Positions 1 through 7,468 of a stretch of 64,000 bases of DNA are shown piece after piece. The position numbers and the translations under genes are program-made. The stretch covers positions 1 to 64,000 of the forward strand of contig CAJTDX010000001.1 in the NCBI GenBank assembly GCA_910575155.1, written 5' to 3'. The notes beneath the pieces are model-generated. The model saw only the letters and a list, made by a program, of their open reading frames with translations. It was not told the origin of the DNA and searched no databases. Source of the stretch: Lachnospiraceae bacterium. GTDB lineage: Bacteria > Bacillota > Clostridia > Lachnospirales > Lachnospiraceae. How positions within the stretch are numbered: position 1 is the first letter of the stretch; the number at the start of each line of letters is the position of its first letter.

Positions 1-206
1 GGATGATCCTGGATCTTTTGACGAGGCTTGCAGGGAGGGAACGGCTTTTGGAAAAAGCAGATAAGACTGCATTTATAGTATCTGATAAAACTGGAATCAT
101 ATCAATTGTTTTCTTTCGCATAATAAGACCACCTTGTTCATTCGTAATAAGATCATTATGCACCAAAACCGTCAAATAGAAAACAAAAATTTATTCACTA
201 TTATTT
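1..206. other. Left edge: end of an adjacent element, no clear gene
   Basis: An open frame of 58 codons runs on the plus strand from an ATG at 3 to a TAG at 177-179. Its product is not recognised and no ribosome binding site can be seen because the window begins here. From about 207 the sequence becomes homologous to the right end of the IME at 13272-13640, so this stretch probably belongs to an older, related element next to it. Confidence 0.3.
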
Positions 207-391
207 CAGCAATGCTGTACTAGACGCTTAGTGGCATCTATTAACATAGAAAGTCCACAGATTGCATCTCTTATATCTCGTTGGAACGATTGAACAAAGA
301 ATTGGAAACTGAAAAAATTGACAGTGACGAATACAACATATGGATAGACAGTTTGATGAACTCATTTAATATTCCGATAGAGAACTATTAG
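207..391 (+). pseudogene. Decayed C-terminal remnant of XRE repressor
   Basis: This stretch matches the 3' end of the intact repressor gene at 12966-13466 nearly base for base, ending at the same stop. It lacks the N-terminal helix-turn-helix region. One A is missing after 'tggaacga', which shifts the reading frame. It is best read as the right end of a second element of the same family, left behind next to the attachment site. The flanking terminator and tuf 3' end are duplicated in the same order. Confidence 0.7.
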
Positions 392-426
392 CAAATATTT
401 TGATATATTTTCCTGATGAGCAAATC

Positions 427-450
427 TTTTAGAACCATATTAGAACCACA
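427..450. repeat. Arm-type integrase site (neighbouring element copy)
   Basis: A 24-bp motif made of two AGAACCA half-sites 10 bp apart (AGAACCA, four bases, AGAACCACA). Near-identical copies lie at 686-709 and 13503-13526, all close to the attachment cores. The position and direct repetition fit arm-type binding sites of a tyrosine integrase; this is inference. Confidence 0.5.
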
Positions 451-473
451 AGAGAATTTTTAGCTGTTTCACC

Positions 474-562
474 ACGTAAAAAGGCTTTCGGAGAAATCCC
501 CGAAAGCCTTGATTTTACTGAATAAATTATAATTACTCAATGATAGTAGCAACCCTGCCAGA
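474..562. repeat. Left attachment repeat (attL) of tuf-specific element
   Basis: 89 bp identical to 13550-13638. The repeat contains the tuf terminator hairpin and the last codons of tuf. Just beyond it, at 563-596, the sequence still encodes the EF-Tu C-terminus (whole tail [16 protein letters not shown]) but with synonymous codons, unlike the chromosomal tuf. This is expected if the element's attP carries a tuf tail from a different host strain. Confidence 0.8.
476..510 (-). terminator. Duplicate of tuf rho-independent terminator
   Basis: Stem AAGGCTTTCGG / CCGAAAGCCTT followed on the minus strand by a T run. It is an exact copy of the terminator after the intact tuf gene, carried in the left attachment repeat. 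Confidence 0.75.
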
Positions 563-685
563 CCCAACAGTCCTACCACCCTCACGATTCGTAGGGAACA
601 TAATCACAATACTTTTTCATATATTTCATTGGATTTTGTCTTTATATTCTCCTATTTCGACCGTATTATTTGAGACTTTCAAATT

Positions 686-709
686 TTTTAGAACCAAAAT
701 AGAACCACA
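686..709. repeat. Arm-type integrase site, left end
   Basis: Direct repeat of AGAACCA half-sites matching 13503-13526 and 427-450 except for three bases in the middle. It lies about 125 bp inside the left attachment core. The rest of 563-738 holds the tuf-like tail and no gene that I can support. Confidence 0.5.
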
Positions 710-738
710 AAATAATTATAGCATTTTCAGAATTACCC

Positions 739-2190
739 TCAATTTATACTTCCTATGTCCTCAATTTTTATATAATTCAAAATAGCTAATGCAGCATCAA
801 AACTTCCTCTATAATGCATATCTCGTTCATAAGTACATTTTGATATTACGTTTTTAAGTTTTTCAACATTTTCAACTCCAAACAAAACATACATTTTTTC
901 ACAATATTTTCGAGATTTCATCTTTTCCCACTCATACATTCTTTCTCCAGCATAAACATAACACGTCGGAAACCAACAACTATCTCTATATGATGTACTC
1001 TCACTTACCAAATCAAAGGCATTAAATACTTGATAAAGGAATAAGTCTGCCTGGGCTAATGTTTCCTTTGTATATATTGGATATTTTTCTCTTTCACAGC
1101 ATAATGTATTTCCCATCAAAGTAAATAAATCTTTTTTCTCTGATTCCGGTTTGTAATATTCCTCTATAGGTCTGCTGTAGTGTCTAAATCTTGCATAATT
1201 TGTTGGTTTAAAAGAACCGCCAAATCCTGAATCAATCAAAAAATATGTATTACTTAATACTTTATTCAATGTTTCATAATCTTCAAAATGTCTTAAAAAT
1301 GTTACTGTACAGATAAACAGTTCCCAAATAAGCGTTTTGAAAACATCGCACTCTATGTCGCCATAAGAATTTGCTTTGTCATTAAAAGTCTTAACACAAG
1401 TAAGCGTATTGTAAAATCTTTCAAATATTTCGCACAATAACCTTCCCATATCACAATCAGTTTCTAAAAGAGCATCCAAAAAGTCTAAAAAGTAATCTCG
1501 AACATTTTTTGTCTTCATCCATGTTTCATATACTTGTTGTCCAGCACTTAAGCCTTTATCGTAATAGGATTTTAATATTTCAATATACTGATCAATAAAT
1601 CGTCTGATTATTAGATTCTGTTTTCTAACATCGCTACTTCCTTTTAACTGCCGAACTAAATCCTGCAAAGGGAAAAGGTTTACACTATCTTCCTCTAGCC
1701 ACTCCGGTTTTGATCCCAATTTAGGTTTTTTAAATAATGGTTTTTCATATATATTCCGTAATAATTTTTCATATTCTGCTTCATACTGTTCCGCATTTGA
1801 TAAATCAACATAAATCCTTGATTTAATATAGACAGGAACATACGGATTTCCTTCCTCATCACACTCTGCAATAATAGGAATAAATTTTTCTTGATTTACT
1901 TTTCCATATATTTCAGTTGAAATAATAGCTGTTTCATCACCTACTCCCCCTTTTCTATTATTAGCTTTATCTGCATACTTTTGATCACAGACTATAAGAA
2001 CTTTGTCAACTTCTGGGTTATTGACGCACTGCTCCATAAAAGCATATTTATCTTGCTCTTCCTTTAAATCCCATTTATCCAAAACAACATCTACCCCATG
2101 TGACACCAAGCGCTCAGCTAATGGCATAGTTATATCATCGCTGCTCCAAGAATAGGATATAAAAACCTTTGGTATTTTATCTTCTTTCAC
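739..2190 (-). CDS. SEFIR/TIR-like domain protein, probable defence effector
   Basis: A 483-residue protein whose first ~150 residues form a SEFIR domain. It opens with KVFISYSW, has a helix with MPLAERLVSHGVDVVLDKW, and later FIPIIAECDE and YIKSRIYVDLS, all usual in bacterial SEFIR proteins. The remaining ~330 residues are helical and not recognised; they may be the sensor or the second effector part. The gene follows the restriction endonuclease gene by 57 bp on the same strand, so it may be co-transcribed. Bacterial SEFIR and TIR proteins often act as NAD-depleting or signalling parts of anti-phage systems; that role here is inference from family and neighbours. Confidence 0.8.
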   Translation of the reverse strand: MKEDKIPKVFISYSWSSDDITMPLAERLVSHGVDVVLDKWDLKEEQDKYAFMEQCVNNPEVDKVLIVCDQKYADKANNRKGGVGDETAIISTEIYGKVNQEKFIPIIAECDEEGNPYVPVYIKSRIYVDLSNAEQYEAEYEKLLRNIYEKPLFKKPKLGSKPEWLEEDSVNLFPLQDLVRQLKGSSDVRKQNLIIRRFIDQYIEILKSYYDKGLSAGQQVYETWMKTKNVRDYFLDFLDALLETDCDMGRLLCEIFERFYNTLTCVKTFNDKANSYGDIECDVFKTLIWELFICTVTFLRHFEDYETLNKVLSNTYFLIDSGFGGSFKPTNYARFRHYSRPIEEYYKPESEKKDLFTLMGNTLCCEREKYPIYTKETLAQADLFLYQVFNAFDLVSESTSYRDSCWFPTCYVYAGERMYEWEKMKSRKYCEKMYVLFGVENVEKLKNVISKCTYERDMHYRGSFDAALAILNYIKIEDIGSIN

Positions 2191-2247
2191 GTTCTTCTCC
2201 TCTTAACCTATTAAACTCTAAACATCCAACATATTTCTATATAATTT

Positions 2248-3165
2248 CTATCTCGGTCCTAAAAACTTATCCCCATTCAAATGTATCATATGCTCCGGCA
2301 TCTCCGCAATCCAGACTTCCGTTTCCCATGCCAAATTTTCTGAAAATCTCTTATAAGTCTTAAAATCAAGAAATGCTGTCACAAAGATTTTCCCTGCCGC
2401 TACACTCTTTGTCATTTCAGTTATTTCCAATATTCTTTTAGCGTCCATCGGACCTACGGAAGTCACTGATTCAATAAAATATATCCAGTCTTTATCTTCT
2501 CTGTACAAAACCACATCCGGCATCTTGTCATGCAAAGTTATTTCAAATCCCAATTCTTTTAACTTATCAACATTCTTTACCAAATCTTTCTCTATGGTAT
2601 CACCAACATACAAACATTCTGAATTGGGCGCAAATCGTGGCGCAAATTCCTCAATAATAGCCTTTTGCAGTTCATTGTGTCTGCCTATAGAAAATTGAAA
2701 ATCTGCTCCATTGATGCGCACCGGCATCATTGTCATTTTCTTTTTTGAAGCATACATGTCTACCAGTTTTTCATGATATTCCAAAAATCGACTTACAGAC
2801 TTTTGCCATTCTGATGTTTGAAATGTCCTTACCATCTGCAATGTTTCTTCTGTAAGCCTGTACCTGTAATTAGGACTGTTTGTGGCTTTTCCATTATCCT
2901 CTACAAGTGCGGCATTGCGAAAATGATGTAATGCCTGTTTACGAAAAGTTTCCCTGCTGTTTTCCGCATAAGTTGATCCATAATATGTATTCGCAAATTG
3001 GATAATATCATGGATACGAATCCACTCATTTCCAGCATCTTTCCATAATGTATCCGGCTTTATCCCTGCCATTGCCAACAGCACATAACAGCAAATATCT
3101 GCCTGCTGCGCTTTAGGCATTCCTAGCATTTTCAGAAGTTCTCTTGCCTCATCAATTTTATCCAC
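2248..3165 (-). CDS. BsuBI/PstI-type restriction endonuclease
   Basis: A 305-residue protein resembling the BsuBI/PstI restriction endonuclease family. The N-terminal half looks like a winged-helix DNA-binding part (WIRIHDIIQFANTYYG). The C-terminal half carries MPDVVLYREDKDWIYFIESV, consistent with a PD-(D/E)xK nuclease core (D...E). Family members cut CTGCAG. It overlaps the end of the methyltransferase gene by 8 bp, so the two are translationally coupled with the methyltransferase first. Specificity is inferred from family only. Confidence 0.85.
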   Translation of the reverse strand: MDKIDEARELLKMLGMPKAQQADICCYVLLAMAGIKPDTLWKDAGNEWIRIHDIIQFANTYYGSTYAENSRETFRKQALHHFRNAALVEDNGKATNSPNYRYRLTEETLQMVRTFQTSEWQKSVSRFLEYHEKLVDMYASKKKMTMMPVRINGADFQFSIGRHNELQKAIIEEFAPRFAPNSECLYVGDTIEKDLVKNVDKLKELGFEITLHDKMPDVVLYREDKDWIYFIESVTSVGPMDAKRILEITEMTKSVAAGKIFVTAFLDFKTYKRFSENLAWETEVWIAEMPEHMIHLNGDKFLGPR

Positions 3166-4645
3166 AGTATCCCTCCAATATCATATTACAGTTATTTTCT
3201 GACATATCATTACTTTTCATTAGTTTCCTGCCCATTTCCTGTATGCTTTCTAAATCAGGCACAGGCATTGCGTTTATTTCTGTTGAATTTACCTGCGTTG
3301 AACCATTTAGTATTCTATAATATTCATCGTAAAGTGTAGAATTAAAAATTACATATAATCCGTACACAAGGCACTCTGACATTTCCGTTATCAATCCATC
3401 TACAAAATTAATCTTGTTCTGTGTACTGATTTTCTTATACTGTGGATACTTCTTTGATAAATATACACCACACTGCAGTCTGCGCCTTTCTTCTTTTGCA
3501 GTAAAACGCTTGACAAACAAATAATTTCGATTATCCTGCATTAGTCCTTTTTGGTCAGTCACAACATACTCATGTTCTTTCTGGATAGGAAACTGCACTT
3601 CTCCTTGTTTGATATGTTGTGAATAAAAAAGCGGAATCGCACCTTCCTCTGCATCATCACGAAGTATCTCACGATTGCGAAAATCAACTGTCAATCCCGT
3701 TTTCATTTTCAGTCCAATATCCGGTAATGTTTTATCAAATCTATGCAATCGTTCCAACACAGAAACTTCTTTTTCATCTGTTACTAAATAAACATAATAA
3801 TCTTCTCCCGAAACCACAAGGCTATATGGCACTGTCAACGAAGTCAGATTATCAAAATCATTATTTGACTGCGAAGAAGAAATTGTAACCTTTTCTGGTG
3901 TTTCATTTGTCTTTTTTACTTTTATTATAATTGTTTCCTGCAAGACATCTTCTTTATCAAACACCTTATTCCTGCTTACGAATAAATGAATATGTTCTAA
4001 CTTCCCTTCTGTCAAAAAATACTGCCTAAACCGCTTAAAATATGCTCCAGAAGTCCATGAACGAGGGATAATATACACCATCTCCCCTTCGCTATCAAGA
4101 TTGAATAATCCCATTGCCGCAAAAATAAAATATAAATTGGGGGCGCCATAACAGACTTCCGGCATAGCCGTTGCTTCTGGCGCATCTTTAGGTATCTTCA
4201 TATATGGAGGATTTCCAATTACAAAATCATATTTCTTTGGTGCGAGATTGCCGCCTAACATATGATTGAAGTCTAAATATTGGCTTGTAATATAATTATC
4301 TGTGATAATGTGAATTTGTATGTCTTTTTTAGAATTTGCCTGGCAAGTATGCAAGTTCTCTTTTAACAATCGCAAAATGTTGTCATCATTTTCATAGCAG
4401 GTTAACTCTATCGTCTGAATAGAATTCATCTGTTCTAATCGTTCTAAAAGCGCACACGCCAATATGCCTGAACCTGCCCCTGCGTCTAAAATGCGAATCT
4501 TGAACAAATTTTCAGGAATAGTATATAGTCCAGCCATAAAACGTGCTGTCTCTTTACTTGTAAAAAACTGACCATATTTTTTACGCTCTTTTTTCGGCAT
4601 ATCATCAATATATCTGTTTGTACGTTCAATAATGCAATCTAACAT
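3158..4645 (-). CDS. Adenine-specific DNA methyltransferase (BsuBI/PstI type)
   Basis: A 495-residue N6-adenine methyltransferase. Motif I is ILDAGAGSGILACALLE near residue 48 (AdoMet binding) and motif IV is VIGNPPYMK near residue 140 (catalytic NPPY). A long C-terminal half would be the target recognition part. It protects host DNA from the endonuclease encoded immediately downstream, with which it overlaps. M.BsuBI and M.PstI methylate the A in CTGCAG. Start at ATG 4645, 18 bp after the retron RT stop, so the R-M pair may share transcripts with the retron. Confidence 0.9.
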   Translation of the reverse strand: MLDCIIERTNRYIDDMPKKERKKYGQFFTSKETARFMAGLYTIPENLFKIRILDAGAGSGILACALLERLEQMNSIQTIELTCYENDDNILRLLKENLHTCQANSKKDIQIHIITDNYITSQYLDFNHMLGGNLAPKKYDFVIGNPPYMKIPKDAPEATAMPEVCYGAPNLYFIFAAMGLFNLDSEGEMVYIIPRSWTSGAYFKRFRQYFLTEGKLEHIHLFVSRNKVFDKEDVLQETIIIKVKKTNETPEKVTISSSQSNNDFDNLTSLTVPYSLVVSGEDYYVYLVTDEKEVSVLERLHRFDKTLPDIGLKMKTGLTVDFRNREILRDDAEEGAIPLFYSQHIKQGEVQFPIQKEHEYVVTDQKGLMQDNRNYLFVKRFTAKEERRRLQCGVYLSKKYPQYKKISTQNKINFVDGLITEMSECLVYGLYVIFNSTLYDEYYRILNGSTQVNSTEINAMPVPDLESIQEMGRKLMKSNDMSENNCNMILEGYCG

Positions 4646-4663
4646 CGTTTACCTTCTTTTCAA

Positions 4664-5674
4664 TTAATCAAATCCTTGTTCCGTATTAATGCCAACATTA
4701 TGTATGTGCTTAGAAAGATACCTACCTTTTTCCCTTTTAGACCTATAAAATCTGTCTCTTGATAATTTCTTTAGCTCCTGCTCATAGCTATGGACGTACC
4801 TATATATTTCCAGAAAGATATCTGGTTCTATTTGTCTTAGCGAACATAAGGTTCCGTTAAGCTTTTCAATTTGATATATATTACTGCTTTTTTTACATTT
4901 TGCATATAACTCTATTATTTGTTTACGCTTACTATTAAGCACAACCTTTTTCCCTTGCTTTATTCCAACTCCGGTAACCACCTTAAAATCATTTACCTGA
5001 TAGTAATGATCCTTTTTACTTTTTGCCAATAGCCCATTCTTTCTTAATACATCGGAGACCCCATCTCTCAAGATGGCTTTAATCGGAAAATCAGAAGAAA
5101 ATGTCATATCATCTACGTAAAGCGAAAAATAGCAATTATATTCTTCTGCTAATTCATTTATTCTCTGAAACATACCACAGTATGTCCAGTATATAATTAG
5201 TTGGCTAGATGGGCTTCCTGTTGGCAATTTTCCATTATATGTCACTAACTCTGTCATAATCCACGCAATATCAGATGCCATATTAAAAGTTTGTGAAAAC
5301 ATTTGATAGATTCTGCTTCGCTGTGCTGAATCATAAAACTTTGATATATCCATTATTTTCACAAATCTATGTTTTAAATGCACCTCTGCATTTGTAATAT
5401 AGCTACATGATTTTTTACCTGATATTACCCATTCCGGCGTTATAATTCGTTTAAATAATTTACAAATATGTTTTTGTATATCCTTTAAATCTTCTGGTGG
5501 TACAGTAAAATGTCTTTCTCCATCTCCATTGGGCTTCGGTCTTGAAAATTCATTATAACAATAAGTATGTTCTTCCTTAAAATAGTTTTTAGGCAGATTT
5601 AAAAATTCTGCTAGCCTTCTTCTATTCCTCAACCGATACAATGGACTGTTCTCTATTGGATAACATTTATTCAT
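4664..5674 (-). CDS. Retron reverse transcriptase
   Basis: About 336 residues. The palm motif is YVDDMTFSS, preceded by LPTGSPSSQ, and the thumb carries VTGVGI, the VTG motif of retron RTs that reads the msr. An NAxxH motif (NAEVH in SYITNAEVHLKHRF), also diagnostic for retrons, precedes RT domain 3. The enzyme would prime at a branching G of its cognate RNA and make msDNA. I chose ATG 5674, which overlaps the stop of the HTH gene (ATGAATAA), because upstream codons lie within that gene. A candidate msr-msd lies at 6290-6445. Confidence 0.9.
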   Translation of the reverse strand: MNKCYPIENSPLYRLRNRRRLAEFLNLPKNYFKEEHTYCYNEFSRPKPNGDGERHFTVPPEDLKDIQKHICKLFKRIITPEWVISGKKSCSYITNAEVHLKHRFVKIMDISKFYDSAQRSRIYQMFSQTFNMASDIAWIMTELVTYNGKLPTGSPSSQLIIYWTYCGMFQRINELAEEYNCYFSLYVDDMTFSSDFPIKAILRDGVSDVLRKNGLLAKSKKDHYYQVNDFKVVTGVGIKQGKKVVLNSKRKQIIELYAKCKKSSNIYQIEKLNGTLCSLRQIEPDIFLEIYRYVHSYEQELKKLSRDRFYRSKREKGRYLSKHIHNVGINTEQGFD

Positions 5675-5972
5675 CTTCAAACTTACCAACTCTTTCAAGT
5701 ATTTTCAATAATTTCATTCCCGCTAATGCCACTTTCTGTTTTTTATCATTTTGTGCTTCAACATCATTTTCCAAAGCTTCTGCAAATAATAATAATGTTG
5801 ATTTTTTCATTTCAAATACGCTGGCATACTTATCTAATATATCCATTGTCGGCTGTTTTTTATTATTTTCTATTTCCGAAACATAACTTTGAGAAATTCC
5901 AAGTTTCTCAGCTAATTCAGCGGATTTATATCCATTAAAAATTCGTAATAATCTAAGCGCTTCTCCAACCAT
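5667..5972 (-). CDS. XRE-family HTH protein, retron partner
   Basis: About 101 residues with an N-terminal helix-turn-helix (SAELAEKLGISQSYVSEIEN) and a helical C-terminal tail. Start at ATG 5972, with GAAGGG eight bases upstream, is preferred over the in-frame ATG at 5990. It overlaps the RT start, so the two proteins are made together. Some retron classes pair the RT with an HTH protein that acts as effector or antitoxin-like regulator; which applies here is not visible from sequence. Confidence 0.8.
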   Translation of the reverse strand: MVGEALRLLRIFNGYKSAELAEKLGISQSYVSEIENNKKQPTMDILDKYASVFEMKKSTLLLFAEALENDVEAQNDKKQKVALAGMKLLKILERVGKFEDE

Positions 5973-6018
5973 AGATTTTCCCTTCTCCATCTATGCATAA
6001 AAAATAGATTAGTTGGCA

Positions 6019-6183
6019 TTAAAACAAGTTATCTAAAATCAACTCAATAATGGTTTTGCAAACATAGATAACAAATTTGCCAACCAATCTTACGATTGAT
6101 TTCTTGTTATTTCTACAGAATGCCACCACCGTTTCAATGCCGGATTTGAAAAATACTTTAACTTTTCTGCAAAACCTTTTCAT
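6019..6183 (-). CDS. Small cationic/hydrophobic protein in retron operon
   Basis: A 54-residue protein with a basic N-terminus (MKRFCRKVKVFFKSG) and a hydrophobic C-terminal stretch (FVIYVCKTIIELILDNLF). ATG 6183 has GGGGG nine bases upstream; the longer frame starting with TTG at 6246 lacks this. It lies between the candidate retron RNA and the HTH gene. A short membrane-active toxin is the simplest guess for such a composition, but I do not recognise the family. Confidence 0.6.
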   Translation of the reverse strand: MKRFCRKVKVFFKSGIETVVAFCRNNKKSIVRLVGKFVIYVCKTIIELILDNLF

Positions 6184-6289
6184 AGTTTCGCCCCCTTTCT
6201 CATCTTTATAATCAAAGACGCCATCCAAGAAAGGAATTCGAATCAAGGTCTTTTTTCAAATCACAAACTAATCAATCATTAAAGCGTGT

Positions 6290-6445
6290 TCCATCCACAC
6301 GCTTTGAGAACGCTATATACCATACTGCAGTATGTGATGTGACAATGCGCACATACCATATGGAACACGCATGATACTCGCTCCCCGGTTTAAATTTAAG
6401 GTTTCCCTTCCAAGCAATTTGCTCACGTTACATCTTCTGGATGGA
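6290..6445 (-). ncRNA. Candidate retron msr-msd RNA
   Basis: 156 nt directly upstream of the small ORF, HTH and RT genes. An 8-nt inverted repeat closes it (a1 TCCATCCA at 6438-6445, a2 TGGATGGA at 6290-6297). Next to a1 are two short msr-like hairpins, one AAGG-GAAA-CCTT (6398-6409) and one around AGCAA/TTGCT (6413-6423). The distal part forms a long interrupted hairpin (arms 6350-6363 and 6320-6336, loop 6337-6349) suitable as msd; one arm contains a 14-bp palindrome with CTGCAG. A sigma-A promoter ends about 25 nt upstream. Boundaries are approximate, and a competing hairpin at 6281-6305 includes a2. Confidence 0.7.
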
Positions 6446-6470
6446 TATACCTATTTGTTAAAGCACTATC

Positions 6471-6498
6471 AGTATAACACATAAGCAGAAAAAGTCAA
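6471..6498 (-). promoter_or_regulatory. Sigma-A promoter for retron RNA and operon
   Basis: TTGACT (6493-6498), a 16-bp spacer and TATACT (6471-6476) on the minus strand. Predicted transcription would start near 6464, about 20 nt before the a1 repeat of the retron RNA. Confidence 0.7.
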
Positions 6499-6609
6499 GA
6501 TATTTTATCGCTATTAGTGATATTTTTCAGATACCACATTCAACGTACCGCAACCATCAACTTTAAACATCGTTTCTAAATATTATGTCACCATTAATCC
6601 TCCCTCGCT

Positions 6610-6629
6610 ACATGGTGCTAGCACCATGT
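6610..6629. repeat. 20-bp perfect palindrome
   Basis: ACATGGTGCTAGCACCATGT reads the same on both strands. It lies in the intergenic stretch 6499-6757, upstream of the retron promoter and downstream of the coiled-coil gene. It may be an operator for a dimeric regulator. Nothing else in 6499-6757 is recognised. Confidence 0.5.
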
Positions 6630-6757
6630 CTATATGATTTTCAATAAAAAGAAAAAATACTGTCTCTTATCTACAACGTCTAAAAAATTACCTATTCCTT
6701 ATATAGAGATTAGCATCTTACGAAAGGATATAGAAATACCATTCCCTCCCTCACCTT

Positions 6758-7072
6758 CTACCAGATAAAATTCCGTTCCAACTTCTCTCTCTGCCCCTTT
6801 AACTCATTCTGCTTCTCATACAAATCATTACGCTCCTCACACAGTTTTTTCATTCGTTCTAGCTTTTCTCTGATGCCCTCCCGACACTCCGGCTCTATCT
6901 GTTTGTATTCCCCTGTCAGGCTACGAATTTTATTGTTATTCTCTTTCATCTGCTCCGAAACACATATCCAATCCACTATATTCTTTACTTCCATATCTGT
7001 TTCGTACAAATCTGTTTCTGTCAAAATCTTCGTGCATAGCCGCACCATCACTTTCTTTTCCGTATCCGTCAT
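6758..7072 (-). CDS. Hypothetical coiled-coil protein
   Basis: About 104 residues, highly charged. The C-terminal half is a predicted coiled coil (REGIREKLERMKKLCEERND). ATG 7072 has GGGAG five bases upstream; a TTG at 7084 overlapping the previous stop is an alternative. It closes the relaxase gene group. Family not recognised. Confidence 0.6.
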   Translation of the reverse strand: MTDTEKKVMVRLCTKILTETDLYETDMEVKNIVDWICVSEQMKENNNKIRSLTGEYKQIEPECREGIREKLERMKKLCEERNDLYEKQNELKGQREKLERNFIW

Positions 7073-7080
7073 ACTCTCCC

Positions 7081-7452
7081 TCAACTTTCATATCTAAAAA
7101 ATTCTCTTGCCAACGCTTCTGCCATAGCTTTACTGTATCCCTGCTTCAAATAGCCCTGAACAATCGTACCAAACATCCCTTTTACCATATCCGCTTCTAT
7201 ATCACAATAGGCTTGCAGCTCTCCCGACAATGCCATCGCAACATATTCAATCGGCTTATCATCCAACAGCTTATACAGCTTCGCAAGCGATTGTTCTATA
7301 GTATGCAGATTAGCTTCTATTTCTTCACATTTCAACTGCAAAATATTGCCGTCAGAATAATAAACTTCCACATAACCGTTATCCATGTTGTATTCACAAC
7401 CCATAATATTTTCCATAGAATACTGTTCGCTCCAATTTCCATTATCCATCAT
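7081..7452 (-). CDS. DUF6061-like accessory protein of mobilizable elements
   Basis: About 123 residues. The segment CEYNMDNGYVEVYYSDGNI followed by PIEYVAMALSGELQAY resembles small proteins (DUF6061, from memory) that accompany MobV relaxases in clostridial elements. Start ATG 7452 lies 17 bp after the relaxase stop; longer in-frame starts lie inside the relaxase gene. Function unknown. Confidence 0.65.
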   Translation of the reverse strand: MMDNGNWSEQYSMENIMGCEYNMDNGYVEVYYSDGNILQLKCEEIEANLHTIEQSLAKLYKLLDDKPIEYVAMALSGELQAYCDIEADMVKGMFGTIVQGYLKQGYSKAMAEALAREFFRYES

Positions 7453-7468
7453 ATCAATCCGTCCTTTC

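Noticed and set aside
540-785. An 81-codon open frame on the plus strand at the left attachment site
   Set aside because: It is the antisense of the duplicated tuf 3' end; the sense strand encodes the EF-Tu C-terminus, so it is not a gene.
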